Positions 33,449 through 42,131 of a stretch of 64,000 nucleotides of DNA are shown here, piece after piece. How positions within the stretch are numbered: the stretch's first letter is position 1; the number at the start of each line of letters is the position of its first letter. The DNA is from Candidatus Peregrinibacteria bacterium CG10_big_fil_rev_8_21_14_0_10_55_24 (GTDB lineage Bacteria; Patescibacteriota; Gracilibacteria; Peribacterales; Peribacteraceae): the NCBI GenBank assembly GCA_002772745.1, contig PFDV01000003.1:62001-126000 (forward strand), given 5' to 3'. A program made the position numbers and the translations under genes. Below the pieces are notes generated by a model. It saw only the letters and a program-made list of their open reading frames with translations. It did no database searches and was not told the DNA's origin.

Positions 33449-33816
33449 TCTGCTCTCTCTGTACGCCGGGTTCTGTGTCCCACTTTCGTGGGATGACGAT
33501 CATCTCTCTGGGGTTGGAGTTGCCTCACAACCTCAATGCGGAGGGGCCTGCGGCGCGGCGGAACCACCGCGAATTTCCGTTGGCCCAATTCCTCCTTGCA
33601 CCACCGAGAAGTTTACCAACCCAAAGCTTGCGCTTAGGGTCCTCGGTTTCCGAGGCGTTTCACACCCCGCGAATGCGGAGCTCGTCTCTGTGGCACTGGT
33701 CCGTACCCGTCTTTTAGGTATATGACGGGCAGATGGGTGTTACCCACTCAGCGTTCCGTTGGTGCCCGGACGTTCCTCCCGCGGCGTAAGCCGGGGGCGA
33801 TCGCCCAAAAGAGCAG
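33449..33816 (-). ncRNA. rnpB: RNase P RNA
   Basis: The catalytic RNA of RNase P matures tRNA 5' ends. On the minus strand the conserved GAGGAACGTCCGGGC lies near the 5' end and ACAGAACCCGGC near the 3' end; together these form P4. TCTGCTCT (33810-33817) and AGAGCAGA (33449-33456 region) form the 8-bp P1 helix, setting the ends. A GATACT -10 (33823-33828) predicts a start at 33816, in agreement with P1. Length of about 368 nt is typical of A-type RNase P RNA. Confidence 0.93.
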
Positions 33817-33951
33817 ATAGCAAGTATCGCACGGGGCATTGAACGGTGCAATGCGGCAGAAGAAAATTTGGCTTCGGTATGCGGCACCGCACGCAGGAGG
33901 TCGGTTTCTTAGTTCTTCTGCCGGCAAGGACGCTCTATACTTTCCCTCAGT

Positions 33952-34026
33952 GCCGCCTTAGCTCAGTGGTAGAGCAACGCACTTGTAATGCGTAGGTCCG
34001 GGGTTCAAGTCCCCGAGGCGGCTCCA
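33952..34026 (+). tRNA. tRNA-Thr (anticodon TGT)
   Basis: All arms fold. The acceptor stem GCCGCCT pairs with AGGCGGC, the anticodon loop is CTTGTAA with TGT as anticodon, and the T arm GGGGTTCAAGTCCCC is canonical. The terminal CCA is encoded at 34024-34026. TATACT at 33936-33941 predicts a start at about 33948. Confidence 0.95.
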
Positions 34027-34103
34027 TCGACACGTCGCCTTCGCTTCGGTGCCCAGCCCCGCTCTGTGGGGTGTGTGTGATAAGCAAGGCCTGCTCGCAG
34101 CAG

Positions 34104-34172
34104 CGAGCAATGCACTTGGAATGCGTAGGTCCGGGGTTCAAGTCCCTTAAGGCGGCTCCATCCACACGTCGC
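34104..34172 (+). repeat. Degenerate partial copy of the tRNA-Thr 3' part
   Basis: This stretch repeats 33971-34039 at an offset of 133 bases with only a few mismatches, covering the anticodon arm onward, the T arm and about 13 bases past CCA. It lacks a matching 5' acceptor strand and D arm, and the T stem is damaged (GTCCCTTAAGG), so it is not a working tRNA. It looks like a duplication that carries the tRNA 3' end, as at an integration or slippage site. Confidence 0.75.
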
Positions 34173-34253
34173 TTTTGTTCCATTCCACTGCGGAATCGAA
34201 TCAGCACTCTACTCGCCTACCGACAAGCAACCGCAGACTCTATACTTGACCAC

Positions 34254-35648
34254 GTGAAACGGTCCGAAATCCTCTTCGGGGTACTCAGGATTCCCATGGA
34301 TGTGCTCGCGGTTCTTGCAGCGCTCCTCTTGAGCCACAGGCTTCGCGAGGCGCAAATCGACCTCATTCCACGGGTACAACTCTTAGACCCATCGCCCACG
34401 CTTCCCTCAATTCATGAGTATCTCTGGTCATTTGCGCTGCCTGGAGCAGCTGTGTTCCTCTGTGTTGCGGCGCTCTTAGGGCTCTATGTCCTGCGTTCCA
34501 CGGGGAGCGCGTGGAACGAGATAGGTAAGATTATCATCGCCGGTTTTGTGTGGACTGTTCTCGTGATGGCGTGGTACTTCCTGATTGCCAAGGAGCTTTT
34601 CTACTCACGCATTCTCCTTGCCCACTCGACACTCTTCATCATCCTTTTCGTCATGGTCGCCCGGGCGACCATTATCCTCTTGCAGCGCGCCTGCCTGCGG
34701 ACGGGCATCGGTGTCCGGCTCGTCGTTTCCATTGGCACGCACCCCATTGCCCACACCGCACACACCGCACTTTTACACGACGCGCACTACAAATACCTTG
34801 GACACCTCTCCGATCTTTCGAGGCTGCAATCGCTCTGCAGTACATGCCGTCCTGATTTGGTCGTGCAAACCGACCCCGATCCCAGCGGGAAGAGCACGCT
34901 CACACTCATTGAGTACTGCAGGAGTCATCACCTGGGGTATGCGTTCCTTCCTCCCGTCTTCGCCGATGTCCCGCATCTCCTGCGCGTTGAGCGTCTGGGG
35001 CTTGTCCCCATGTTGCAGTTTTTCCCTACGCCGCTCGATGGCTGGGGACGCGTGCTCAAACGGCTCTTTGATCTCAGCATGAGCGTACTTCTCCTCCTCA
35101 TTCTCTCGCCGTTGCTCCTCCTGATTGCTGTTGCCATAGTTTTGGAATCCGGATTTCCAGTGCTTTACCGCTCCCGACGCATCGGTGAGTATGGGGAAAT
35201 ACCCATCGATGTATGGAAATTCCGCTCCATGATTCGTGGAGCCGATGAGCGCAAGCAGGAGCTTTTACAACAGAACGAACGCAACGACGGTCCGCTCTTC
35301 AAGATCCGCGCCGACCCCCGTGTAACGCGCGTCGGGCGTGTGCTGCGGCGTTTTGATCTTGATGAACTCCCGCAACTTTTCAACGTGCTTTGGGGACAGA
35401 TGTCCCTGGTGGGTCCACGTCCGCATCTTCCTGATGAGGTCAGCCGATACTCGGAGTTCCAACGGCGGGTTTTTGCCATTAAGCCCGGCGTGACGGGGCT
35501 AGCACAGGTCTCTGGGCGCAGTACGCTCAAGTTCGACGAAGAAGTGCGTTTCGATCTTCAATACATTGAAGAATGGTCCCTCGCGCTTGATCTCTGGATT
35601 CTCTGGAGGACACTCTTTGTGGTATTTTGGGGAAAAGAGAACGGATGA
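34254..35648 (+). CDS. Polyprenyl-phosphate sugar-1-phosphate transferase
   Basis: The 464-residue protein follows the WbaP/WcaJ pattern. Four N-terminal hydrophobic helices come first, then a nucleotide-fold region and a re-entrant helix. The C-terminal catalytic domain carries KRLFDLSMSVLLLLILSPLL, YRSRRIGEYGEIPIDVWKFRSM, RRFDLDELPQLFNVL and MSLVGPRPHLPDEV, ending KPGVTGLAQVSGRS. It loads the first sugar phosphate onto undecaprenyl phosphate for surface glycans, which the Wzx flippase at 5527-6987 could export. TATACT lies seven bases before the GTG at 34254. The frame upstream crosses the tRNA remnant and is not coding. Confidence 0.85.
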   Translation: MKRSEILFGVLRIPMDVLAVLAALLLSHRLREAQIDLIPRVQLLDPSPTLPSIHEYLWSFALPGAAVFLCVAALLGLYVLRSTGSAWNEIGKIIIAGFVWTVLVMAWYFLIAKELFYSRILLAHSTLFIILFVMVARATIILLQRACLRTGIGVRLVVSIGTHPIAHTAHTALLHDAHYKYLGHLSDLSRLQSLCSTCRPDLVVQTDPDPSGKSTLTLIEYCRSHHLGYAFLPPVFADVPHLLRVERLGLVPMLQFFPTPLDGWGRVLKRLFDLSMSVLLLLILSPLLLLIAVAIVLESGFPVLYRSRRIGEYGEIPIDVWKFRSMIRGADERKQELLQQNERNDGPLFKIRADPRVTRVGRVLRRFDLDELPQLFNVLWGQMSLVGPRPHLPDEVSRYSEFQRRVFAIKPGVTGLAQVSGRSTLKFDEEVRFDLQYIEEWSLALDLWILWRTLFVVFWGKENG

Positions 35649-35686
35649 AACATGCATACTGCATCGTACAGCGTCCAAGGGGATCG

Positions 35687-38056
35687 TCATGAAAAGAGCG
35701 ACAACTGATTGTCGGGTTTCGCTGTTGTGGCGCGAGGACGCTCCTTCTTTATTGCAGGTGAGCGCTTCTTGTGCGGTTTTGTGGTTGCAGGCGTGCTGGC
35801 GGGTTTTGGTGCGGGCGGAGTTTCTGCGGAGAAGCTCTCCACATAGGCGCGCAACCGATCGCCATAGGACTTCTTCACAAGACGCTCATCAAGGAAGGAC
35901 ACTATTCCAACAGATGTTCTGTGGCGACAGAACGTTCTTAAAAGCCTAAAGAGCCTGTGTTCCAGTCGTGGCAGGGCATACTCCTCGAATGCATTGGCAA
36001 AACGCTCCGAACGACGGGCAAATGCCGGAGCAGAGGGAATGTCAAAAGGCATACTCGCGACGAAGAGCGCGTCGACGGTGTCAGGGGGCAGAGAAATTCC
36101 TTCGTATGTCCACGGTGTCAGCAGCCACACACAGGGGGATTTGGCTGCAAGAAACTCGGCTTGAAGCCGCTGCAATCCTCCACTCAGGTTCTGGCAAATA
36201 AGGCTGACCCCTTTCTTTTCCAGTTTTTCCGTGGCGGTGACAAAGAAGCCCTCGATGAGTCTGCGGCTTGGCAAGAGCACGATGGTTTTTCCCTCAGGAG
36301 GATGTTCCAAAATACTCTCCGCTGTTCGTTGCGGGTCGATGGATATGGGGAGATCAATATCAGCGTGTGGCGGGAGAGTATATGTCGTCGTGGCAAGTTC
36401 CTCAGGGAGAATTGCTTTCAGCGTCCTGGCGCTGCCGTGCGGTATGAGGAGGGTGGTGGGATGCTGGTTGTACAGAAGAGAGGAGAGCAAACGATCAATG
36501 CGCTCGGGAACCGAATGCACAGATTGTGTTCCATCCGTGCGCTCCTCAATCCATACGATGCGACCGCGAGCTGCCTCGGGGCGCAGGATTTCGCAAAGGT
36601 GTGTGAAGGACTGAGAGACGAGAGTGGGAAGAGCATCCAAGAGAGCCTCTTCTAAATGCGAGCGCAGATTGCGGGTTTCGCCCGTTTGCAGATGACTGGC
36701 ATCGAGAAAGTGGACATCCTGCCCCGCACGTGTTTTCTCTATCCACAGTTGTACCAAATCCACGATAGCCATAAGGCGGTCGTCCCCCTCTGCGGCGGCT
36801 CGTAGGTTGTCGAGTGTGCAATGCCAGCCGTACGCTTTGGTCGCGGTGTCTTCCAGCATGGAGGCATCATCAATGATGATATGCGCGCGATCGTCGAGAT
36901 GTTCATTGGCGACGTGTTGAGGATCCTGGAGGAACGAGAGGAGTTGCCAGTGATCCAACAGCACGACGCTCGGCAGGTCGAGGAATTGCTCCCGATACCG
37001 GGGCGAATCCGCCGTACATGCCAACCTGCCGTTCCACACGGCATCCTCCTCGCCATGGAGCGGGAGCTCGCGCCTGGACCGCGGTTCGTACCACGCCAAC
37101 TTGAGCGCCAGCGTTCCCTCATCAGCAGTGTACTGCTCCTGCTGAGCAAACTGCTTTGCGGCATCGAAGTCCAGGAGACGCGATGGAGAGACAATGACGC
37201 GTACTCCGTCGGGGATACGCAAGCGGCTTATAGTCGCATCGAGGTTCTTCACTGCAATCCAGTGTACGGTGGAAGAATCCTCTACGGCGTGGTCCAGAAT
37301 TTGCTGTAAGGAGGAAGGGTCCAGAGGTTCTTCGACAAGCCGCACAGCTCCACGCTCCGGTTTTTCGAATACAGCGGGGACAAGGTCATACCGCGTTTGC
37401 TGTGCTGGAGTTTTTACTTGCGGCATGGAGAGCCACCGAGGCGGTTCCGTTGCGCTTGGAGTGGGCAAAACGGAGAAGAGCGCTCGGTACCCTGGCGATG
37501 AGGCTTCCATGACACGACGCGTGATCTCATGGAGTTCGGGGGGGAGCTCGGTGAGTCGTTCCCAGCAACGTTCCAGGAGTTCGAGCGTTGCGCGAACATC
37601 TCCCAGGGCGCGGTGCACGGGTTCATGGTTGAGCTTAAGAACAGCGCTCACGTATCCCAGGGAGTAACTCGCAAGCTCGGGGAAAACGAGCGAAGCGAGC
37701 ATGGACGTGTCAATCCAGGGACGCTCAGTAAGATCGATCCCTTCCCCTTTGAGCATTTTGAGGTCAAAGGAGACATTCTGTCCGACAATAAGACCTTTCG
37801 TTCCTATGTGCGCGAGTATTTCCTCGCGCAGGTCTTCGATGCCGGGTTTTCCCTCTAAATCCGTTGGGCGAATGTGTGTGAGCACCTGCACGGGCTCAGG
37901 GATAGCCGTAGGAATAGCGAAAAGCTGTTCGTACGTGTCCACAATCTCCGAATCCTCCACGCGTATCGAGGCAAATTCAATGACGCGGTTCGCCCGTGGG
38001 ACGAACCCCGTTGTCTCGGTATCCAGGACGACGAGCGGGATACTGGGCAGCTTCAC
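35687..38056 (-). CDS. DnaQ-like exonuclease fused to a degenerate DinG-type helicase domain
   Basis: The 789-residue protein has an N-terminal 3'-5' exonuclease of the DEDDh type: VVLDTETTG near residue 8, IVGQNVSFDLKML, and HRALGDVRAT (His plus Asp). From about residue 230 it follows the length and order of DinG helicases, but the P-loop GxGxGK is absent, the DEAH box reads DDAS (IIIDDASMLED), and motif VI lacks the Q-GR-R signature. The helicase part therefore appears dead. The extreme C-terminus reads NQLSLFS, the consensus beta-clamp-binding pentapeptide QLSLF at residues 784-788. It may be a clamp-bound proofreading or repair exonuclease. A TAGTAT element is six bases before the GTG start. 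Confidence 0.85.
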   Translation of the reverse strand: MKLPSIPLVVLDTETTGFVPRANRVIEFASIRVEDSEIVDTYEQLFAIPTAIPEPVQVLTHIRPTDLEGKPGIEDLREEILAHIGTKGLIVGQNVSFDLKMLKGEGIDLTERPWIDTSMLASLVFPELASYSLGYVSAVLKLNHEPVHRALGDVRATLELLERCWERLTELPPELHEITRRVMEASSPGYRALFSVLPTPSATEPPRWLSMPQVKTPAQQTRYDLVPAVFEKPERGAVRLVEEPLDPSSLQQILDHAVEDSSTVHWIAVKNLDATISRLRIPDGVRVIVSPSRLLDFDAAKQFAQQEQYTADEGTLALKLAWYEPRSRRELPLHGEEDAVWNGRLACTADSPRYREQFLDLPSVVLLDHWQLLSFLQDPQHVANEHLDDRAHIIIDDASMLEDTATKAYGWHCTLDNLRAAAEGDDRLMAIVDLVQLWIEKTRAGQDVHFLDASHLQTGETRNLRSHLEEALLDALPTLVSQSFTHLCEILRPEAARGRIVWIEERTDGTQSVHSVPERIDRLLSSLLYNQHPTTLLIPHGSARTLKAILPEELATTTYTLPPHADIDLPISIDPQRTAESILEHPPEGKTIVLLPSRRLIEGFFVTATEKLEKKGVSLICQNLSGGLQRLQAEFLAAKSPCVWLLTPWTYEGISLPPDTVDALFVASMPFDIPSAPAFARRSERFANAFEEYALPRLEHRLFRLLRTFCRHRTSVGIVSFLDERLVKKSYGDRLRAYVESFSAETPPAPKPASTPATTKPHKKRSPAIKKERPRATTAKPDNQLSLFS

Positions 38057-38133
38057 ACGAGAATACTAGAGCGATTACCAGCAAGCGGCCAGCAGTACGC
38101 ACTGCATATTCTCAAATGGTGGACACCGTGAAA

Positions 38134-39459
38134 CTACGCAGTCTTCCCTTCTGAGGGTTCCTCTTGCACCACTTCTAATACGTCCTTTTTCTCGTCTTCC
38201 ACCTGCTTTGGTGCCGGTGCCTCTTCATGTTCTTCCGGAGCTTGCGGTTCATCGGCAGGCTGCTGTTCTACTACCTGCGTCTCTTCATCCTTCTTCGCAG
38301 CCTCTGCAGCCGGAACGGAAATCCCCGCGTCCCCTTCCACAACAATATCAACGGCCTCACCGCGCAGTTCTGCGAGTTTGGCTTTGAAGGCGGGGAGTTC
38401 CTCATAGTTGTACATGTCCAGTTCAAAACCGGTGAGCTCGGTGGCAAGGCGAATGTTCTGCCCCTTCTTACCGATCGCCATGGGACGCTGGGCTTCCTCC
38501 ACGAAAACGGCAGCGCGCTTCTTGATGCGACGACCCTCTTCATCCAGATGTTCGGTGTTATTCACGATGATAACAGCGGAGATTGCTGCGGGTTGCAGGG
38601 CCGTAGAAATGAGTTTAATGGGATCATCGGACCATTCGATCATGTCCACACGCTCACCATTGAGTTCCTCCATCACGGCCTGGATGCGTACGCCCTTCTG
38701 CCCGACGCATGCGCCAATAGGATCAATGCGAGGATCATTGCTCTGCACAGCAACCTTGCTGCGGAAACCCGCATCACGGGCAATGGCTCGGATGATCACA
38801 TCGCCATTGCGCACCTCGGGGATTTCGAGTTCGAGGAGTTTCTTCACCAAATTCGAGTGCGTGCGTGAGATCCTCAATTGCGGACCTTTGCCGGTGAGTT
38901 CTACTTTATCCAGGTACACGCGGATGCGTTTGCCCGTGTAGTAGTGCTCGCCGGGAATCTGCTCGCGCCAAGGGAGGGAAACCGTCATTCCCTCGATTTC
39001 GAGGGTCACCCAGTTGGGTTCCACTTTGGTGACTGTGGCTGTCAGGAGCTCCTCCTCACGATCTTTGAACATCTCGTAGAGGCTCTGTTTTTCCGCTTCC
39101 TGGATTTTTTGGAGGATCACCTGTTTGGCTGCCTGAGCTGCAATGCGGCCATATTCCATAGGAGTCACATCAATCTCGATCTCATCGCCCACGCCGATAT
39201 CGGGCTTGATCTTCTTTGCCTCTTTTATACCAATCTCGAAATTCTCGTTCTCCACATCCTCCACCACTTCCTTTATCAGGAGGATTGTCGGCATATCGCG
39301 GCCCTCCTCCAGCTCTACGCGGATTTCCTGCTCCTTATTGCCGTAGTCCTTGCGGTACGCTGTGGCGATGGCCTGCTTGACGGCCTCCAGAACCTGTGAA
39401 GGATTGACGTTCTTCTCTGAACAGATCTGATTGATGGCCGCAATGAATGATGCTCGCAT
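38134..39459 (-). CDS. nusA: Transcription termination/antitermination factor NusA
   Basis: NusA binds RNA polymerase and modulates pausing and termination. The 441-residue protein has the N-terminal domain, an S1 domain (LTATVTKVEPNWVTLEIEGM), and two KH domains (DPIGACVGQKGVRIQAVMEEL and MAIGKKGQNIRLATELTGFE). It ends in an acidic Glu/Pro-rich tail without further helix-hairpin-helix repeats. It is not followed by infB or preceded by rimP as in most bacteria. TACCCC lies seven bases before the ATG. Confidence 0.95.
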   Translation of the reverse strand: MRASFIAAINQICSEKNVNPSQVLEAVKQAIATAYRKDYGNKEQEIRVELEEGRDMPTILLIKEVVEDVENENFEIGIKEAKKIKPDIGVGDEIEIDVTPMEYGRIAAQAAKQVILQKIQEAEKQSLYEMFKDREEELLTATVTKVEPNWVTLEIEGMTVSLPWREQIPGEHYYTGKRIRVYLDKVELTGKGPQLRISRTHSNLVKKLLELEIPEVRNGDVIIRAIARDAGFRSKVAVQSNDPRIDPIGACVGQKGVRIQAVMEELNGERVDMIEWSDDPIKLISTALQPAAISAVIIVNNTEHLDEEGRRIKKRAAVFVEEAQRPMAIGKKGQNIRLATELTGFELDMYNYEELPAFKAKLAELRGEAVDIVVEGDAGISVPAAEAAKKDEETQVVEQQPADEPQAPEEHEEAPAPKQVEDEKKDVLEVVQEEPSEGKTA

Positions 39460-39588
39460 GAGGACAGGGGTAGAAAGAAATCACCGTTCTGATGAGAGAA
39501 CAGTGTGTACGTATCCTTACCACGCTCATTCTACCGTTTGTCTGTAAATCCTGCAATGATTTTTCTCTCTTCTGCTACCATTGCCCCT

Positions 39589-40029
39589 ATGCGGTTCCTC
39601 TGGCTTACCGCTGTGCTCAGTGCCGGTGTTGGCGTCCTTGCCGCGCACAGCGCGAATGTCTGGCTCGATACCCGTATTGCACTCATAGGAGATGCGGTCG
39701 GATTGCAGCATTCTACGAATCCTGGCATTGCCTGGGGAGTGCGCCTTCCCCCTGTGGTGCAGCCGATCCTCATCCTCGTTGCGCTCATTTTTCTCTCCTG
39801 GTTCGCCTGGCGCAATGCACAAACGAGAATTGCTCAAGTCGCTTTCGGGCTTGTCTTGGGCGGAGGTGCGGCCAACGTCATTGACCGTTTGCCGGATGGA
39901 TTGGTCACGGATTTCTTCCAGGTAGGGAGTTTTCCAATCTTCAATCTTGCAGACAGTTGCATCACTATTGGCGTAGGACTGTTACTCCTCGAGCTTCTCA
40001 TCGAACGCTGGCGCGGCAGGGCCGAGTGA
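39589..40029 (+). CDS. lspA: Lipoprotein signal peptidase II
   Basis: LspA removes signal peptides from prolipoproteins in the cytoplasmic membrane. The 146-residue protein has four hydrophobic helices, the conserved NPGIAWG segment, and the catalytic aspartates Asp99 ([10 protein letters not shown]) and Asp122 (FNLADS). TACCAT ends seven bases before the ATG at 39589, predicting a leaderless message; in-frame ATGs upstream at 39556 and 39505 would add non-conserved residues. No lgt gene is in the window. Confidence 0.9.
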   Translation: MRFLWLTAVLSAGVGVLAAHSANVWLDTRIALIGDAVGLQHSTNPGIAWGVRLPPVVQPILILVALIFLSWFAWRNAQTRIAQVAFGLVLGGGAANVIDRLPDGLVTDFFQVGSFPIFNLADSCITIGVGLLLLELLIERWRGRAE

Positions 40030-40090
40030 CAAAGCTGCCAACCGTGCTTCCCGTATGCGGGAAGTCCGCTACAATGGCCCCTCTCTTCTC

Positions 40091-41356
40091 ATGGACACCC
40101 TGTACCGCATTGTCGGAGGCACAGCGCTGCGTGGCGATGCAACGATCAGCGGCTCCAAGAACGCAGCGCTTCCATTGATCGCTGGCAGTGTGCTCTGCAG
40201 CGGGGAAACCGTTATTGAGAATGTGCCGGATCTGCGGGACGTGCGTGCACTTCTTGAGATTCTTGAGTATTTGGGGGCGGAAACTTCGTTCCAAGAAGGC
40301 ACGGTACGTATCCGTACCCATAAACTGCAGAGTAAGCCCATTCCTGCGGAGTACGTCGGCAAACTGCGGGGGTCCATCGTCCTTCTGGGGCCACTCCTCG
40401 CTCGGTTTGGCGTTGCGTCCATGGCGTATCCAGGAGGATGTGTGCTGGGCAAACGCCCCGTGGATGCTCACGCGTCGGTCTTTGAACAGCTCGGGGCGGA
40501 GAATACGAGTCATGACGATGAACTGCACTTTCAAGGCACACTCTCTGCGGCACATGTGGTCCTCCCGGAATTCTCCGTTACAGCGACGGAGAATGCCATT
40601 CTCGCAGCGGCCCTGATTCCCGGAGAAACACGCATTGATCTTGCCGCAGCGGAGCCGCATGTGCAGGAGGTTTGCCGCTTTGTACGGGCAATGGGTGCCC
40701 AAATTGAGGGCATCGGCACCCATACGGTCACGATTCATGGACGTGGAGATTTGCGGTGTGTTACGCACACGCTTACCTCCGATTACTTGGAAGCAGGTGC
40801 ACTTGCCATGGCTGCGGTGGTCACCGGAGGCAAGGTGCGTCTCCATGGCGTTGAGCGCGACCATCTCCTCTCCTTCCTGTCCGTCCTCTCGCGCATGGGA
40901 GTGGAGTGGCGGTTCGATCCTCAGGAAAAACTCCTTTTTGTTGACGGCGAGATTTCCTCTCTGCGCTCGACAAAAGTACAAAGCAATATCTTCCCGGGCT
41001 TCCCCACGGATCTCCTACCCCTTGTTGGAGTGGCCATGACCCAGGCCAATGACGTGAGCCGAATTTTTGAGTGTCTCTTCGAGGGGCGTATGGCATACCT
41101 CTATGAGCTGGAGAAGATGGGTGCGCATATCGAAGTGCTCAATTCACACCAGGCGCTCATCATCGGGCCCACCCCTCTGCGCGGACGTACGGTGGCGAGT
41201 AACGACATTCGTGCAGGGGCCGCCATGGTGCTTGCGGGTTTGTGTGCGGAAGGAGAAACGACCGTGACCGATATCCGGTACATTGAACGGGGTTACGACC
41301 GATTTGACGAAAAACTCCGTAGCCTGGGGGCAAAGATCGAACGGGTGGAAAGCTAG
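40091..41356 (+). CDS. murA: UDP-N-acetylglucosamine 1-carboxyvinyltransferase
   Basis: MurA performs the first committed step of peptidoglycan synthesis. The 421-residue protein has the two inside-out alpha/beta barrels, SGSKNAALPLIAGSV with Lys23 and Asn24, and PGGCVLGKRPVDAH with the active-site Cys117. Cys at this position implies fosfomycin sensitivity, unlike Asp-type MurA enzymes. The late motif RIFECLFEGRMAYLYEL is present, with Phe-Glu replacing the usual E-N. TACAAT at 40070-40075 gives a 9-base leader. Confidence 0.94.
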   Translation: MDTLYRIVGGTALRGDATISGSKNAALPLIAGSVLCSGETVIENVPDLRDVRALLEILEYLGAETSFQEGTVRIRTHKLQSKPIPAEYVGKLRGSIVLLGPLLARFGVASMAYPGGCVLGKRPVDAHASVFEQLGAENTSHDDELHFQGTLSAAHVVLPEFSVTATENAILAAALIPGETRIDLAAAEPHVQEVCRFVRAMGAQIEGIGTHTVTIHGRGDLRCVTHTLTSDYLEAGALAMAAVVTGGKVRLHGVERDHLLSFLSVLSRMGVEWRFDPQEKLLFVDGEISSLRSTKVQSNIFPGFPTDLLPLVGVAMTQANDVSRIFECLFEGRMAYLYELEKMGAHIEVLNSHQALIIGPTPLRGRTVASNDIRAGAAMVLAGLCAEGETTVTDIRYIERGYDRFDEKLRSLGAKIERVES

Positions 41357-41412
41357 AGTTTTTCTTGGAGCACCGCCTTGCACGTCGCGGGGATTTCATT
41401 ATCCTCTGGGGG

Positions 41413-41958
41413 ATGCTGACATTTACATCCCTTGGCGGAGGCGCGGTACGATGTATAGATGGCGGTAAAGCGATTCTCGCTTTTCCGAGCAAACCGAGCG
41501 GAAAGGACATCAACCTGCTTTCCGTGCCGGAGGAAACCCCGCAGGAGGGCGTGATTTCCTGGCCGGGGGAGTATGACCTCGATCAGGTGGCTATTCGCGG
41601 CATCGGGCATGATGAGGGAAAGAAAGTCTCCTATTCAGTGGAGGTGGAAGGTGTGCGTTGCGCGTTCCTCTCTTCTCCTCTGCACGATTGGTCGGACCAC
41701 GAGCTCGAGCTTTTGGGGGATGTTGATGTACTCTGTATTCCTGCGGATGATGTGAAGCTTGCACAGAAGATCATTGACGAGGTGGACCCGCGCGTTCTCA
41801 TTCCCCTCCCCACCAAAAATGAGGACACATTCAGCGAGCTCTTACGTGTGTGTGGAGCGCAAGGCAAGGAATCTCAGGATGATTACAAGCTCAAGAGCAA
41901 GGCTTCCCTCCCCATGGAGGGGCGCGAAGTCGTCATTCTTACATCAAGGAAAGAGTGA
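41413..41958 (+). CDS. MBL-fold-like protein of the lactonase/UlaG type, metal motifs degenerate
   Basis: The 181-residue protein resembles small MBL-fold proteins seen near envelope genes. It begins MLTFTSLGGGAVRCI, continues ISWPGEYDLDQVAIRGIG, and has CAFLSSPLHDWSDHELELLGDVDVLCIPADD. This pattern fits the UlaG-like family. The classical HxHxDH metal motif is not present; only SPLHDW and SDHE supply histidines, so catalysis is doubtful. The ATG at 41413 has TATCCT seven bases upstream; an in-frame start at 41365 is less likely. Confidence 0.55.
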   Translation: MLTFTSLGGGAVRCIDGGKAILAFPSKPSGKDINLLSVPEETPQEGVISWPGEYDLDQVAIRGIGHDEGKKVSYSVEVEGVRCAFLSSPLHDWSDHELELLGDVDVLCIPADDVKLAQKIIDEVDPRVLIPLPTKNEDTFSELLRVCGAQGKESQDDYKLKSKASLPMEGREVVILTSRKE

Positions 41959-42037
41959 GATCTTTCCTACCGGCATTCCCCATCCGTGTGCTCTGCAGTA
42001 GAGTGCTCTTGGGCTTTGGTCCCCGTTCGCAAGTGTC

Positions 42038-42112
42038 GCTCCTGTAGTTCAATGGATAGAACAACCGCGTCCTAAGCGGTGAATGTAGGTTCGATTCCTG
42101 CCAGGAGTACCA
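42038..42112 (+). tRNA. tRNA-Arg (anticodon CCT)
   Basis: Acceptor GCTCCTG pairs with CAGGAGT, the anticodon loop GTCCTAA presents CCT, and the T arm carries GTTCGATTC. The CCA end is encoded (42110-42112). Its 3' 19 bases are repeated at 43755-43773, which marks a small insertion. Confidence 0.94.
42094..42112 (+). repeat. Left boundary repeat of the tRNA-Arg island
   Basis: These 19 bases of the tRNA 3' end (ATTCCTGCCAGGAGTACCA) recur exactly at 43755-43773. Together the two copies bound a 1.64-kb segment with two divergent genes, as attL/attR bound an integrated element. Confidence 0.8.
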
Positions 42113-42131
42113 CATATTCCATTCTTGCGCA

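Noticed and set aside
34104-34172. A second functional tRNA-Thr
   Set aside because: There is no 5' acceptor strand or D arm and the T stem is broken.
34071-34253. N-terminal extension of the sugar transferase
   Set aside because: It runs through the tRNA-Thr remnant, and TATACT sits seven bases before the GTG at 34254.
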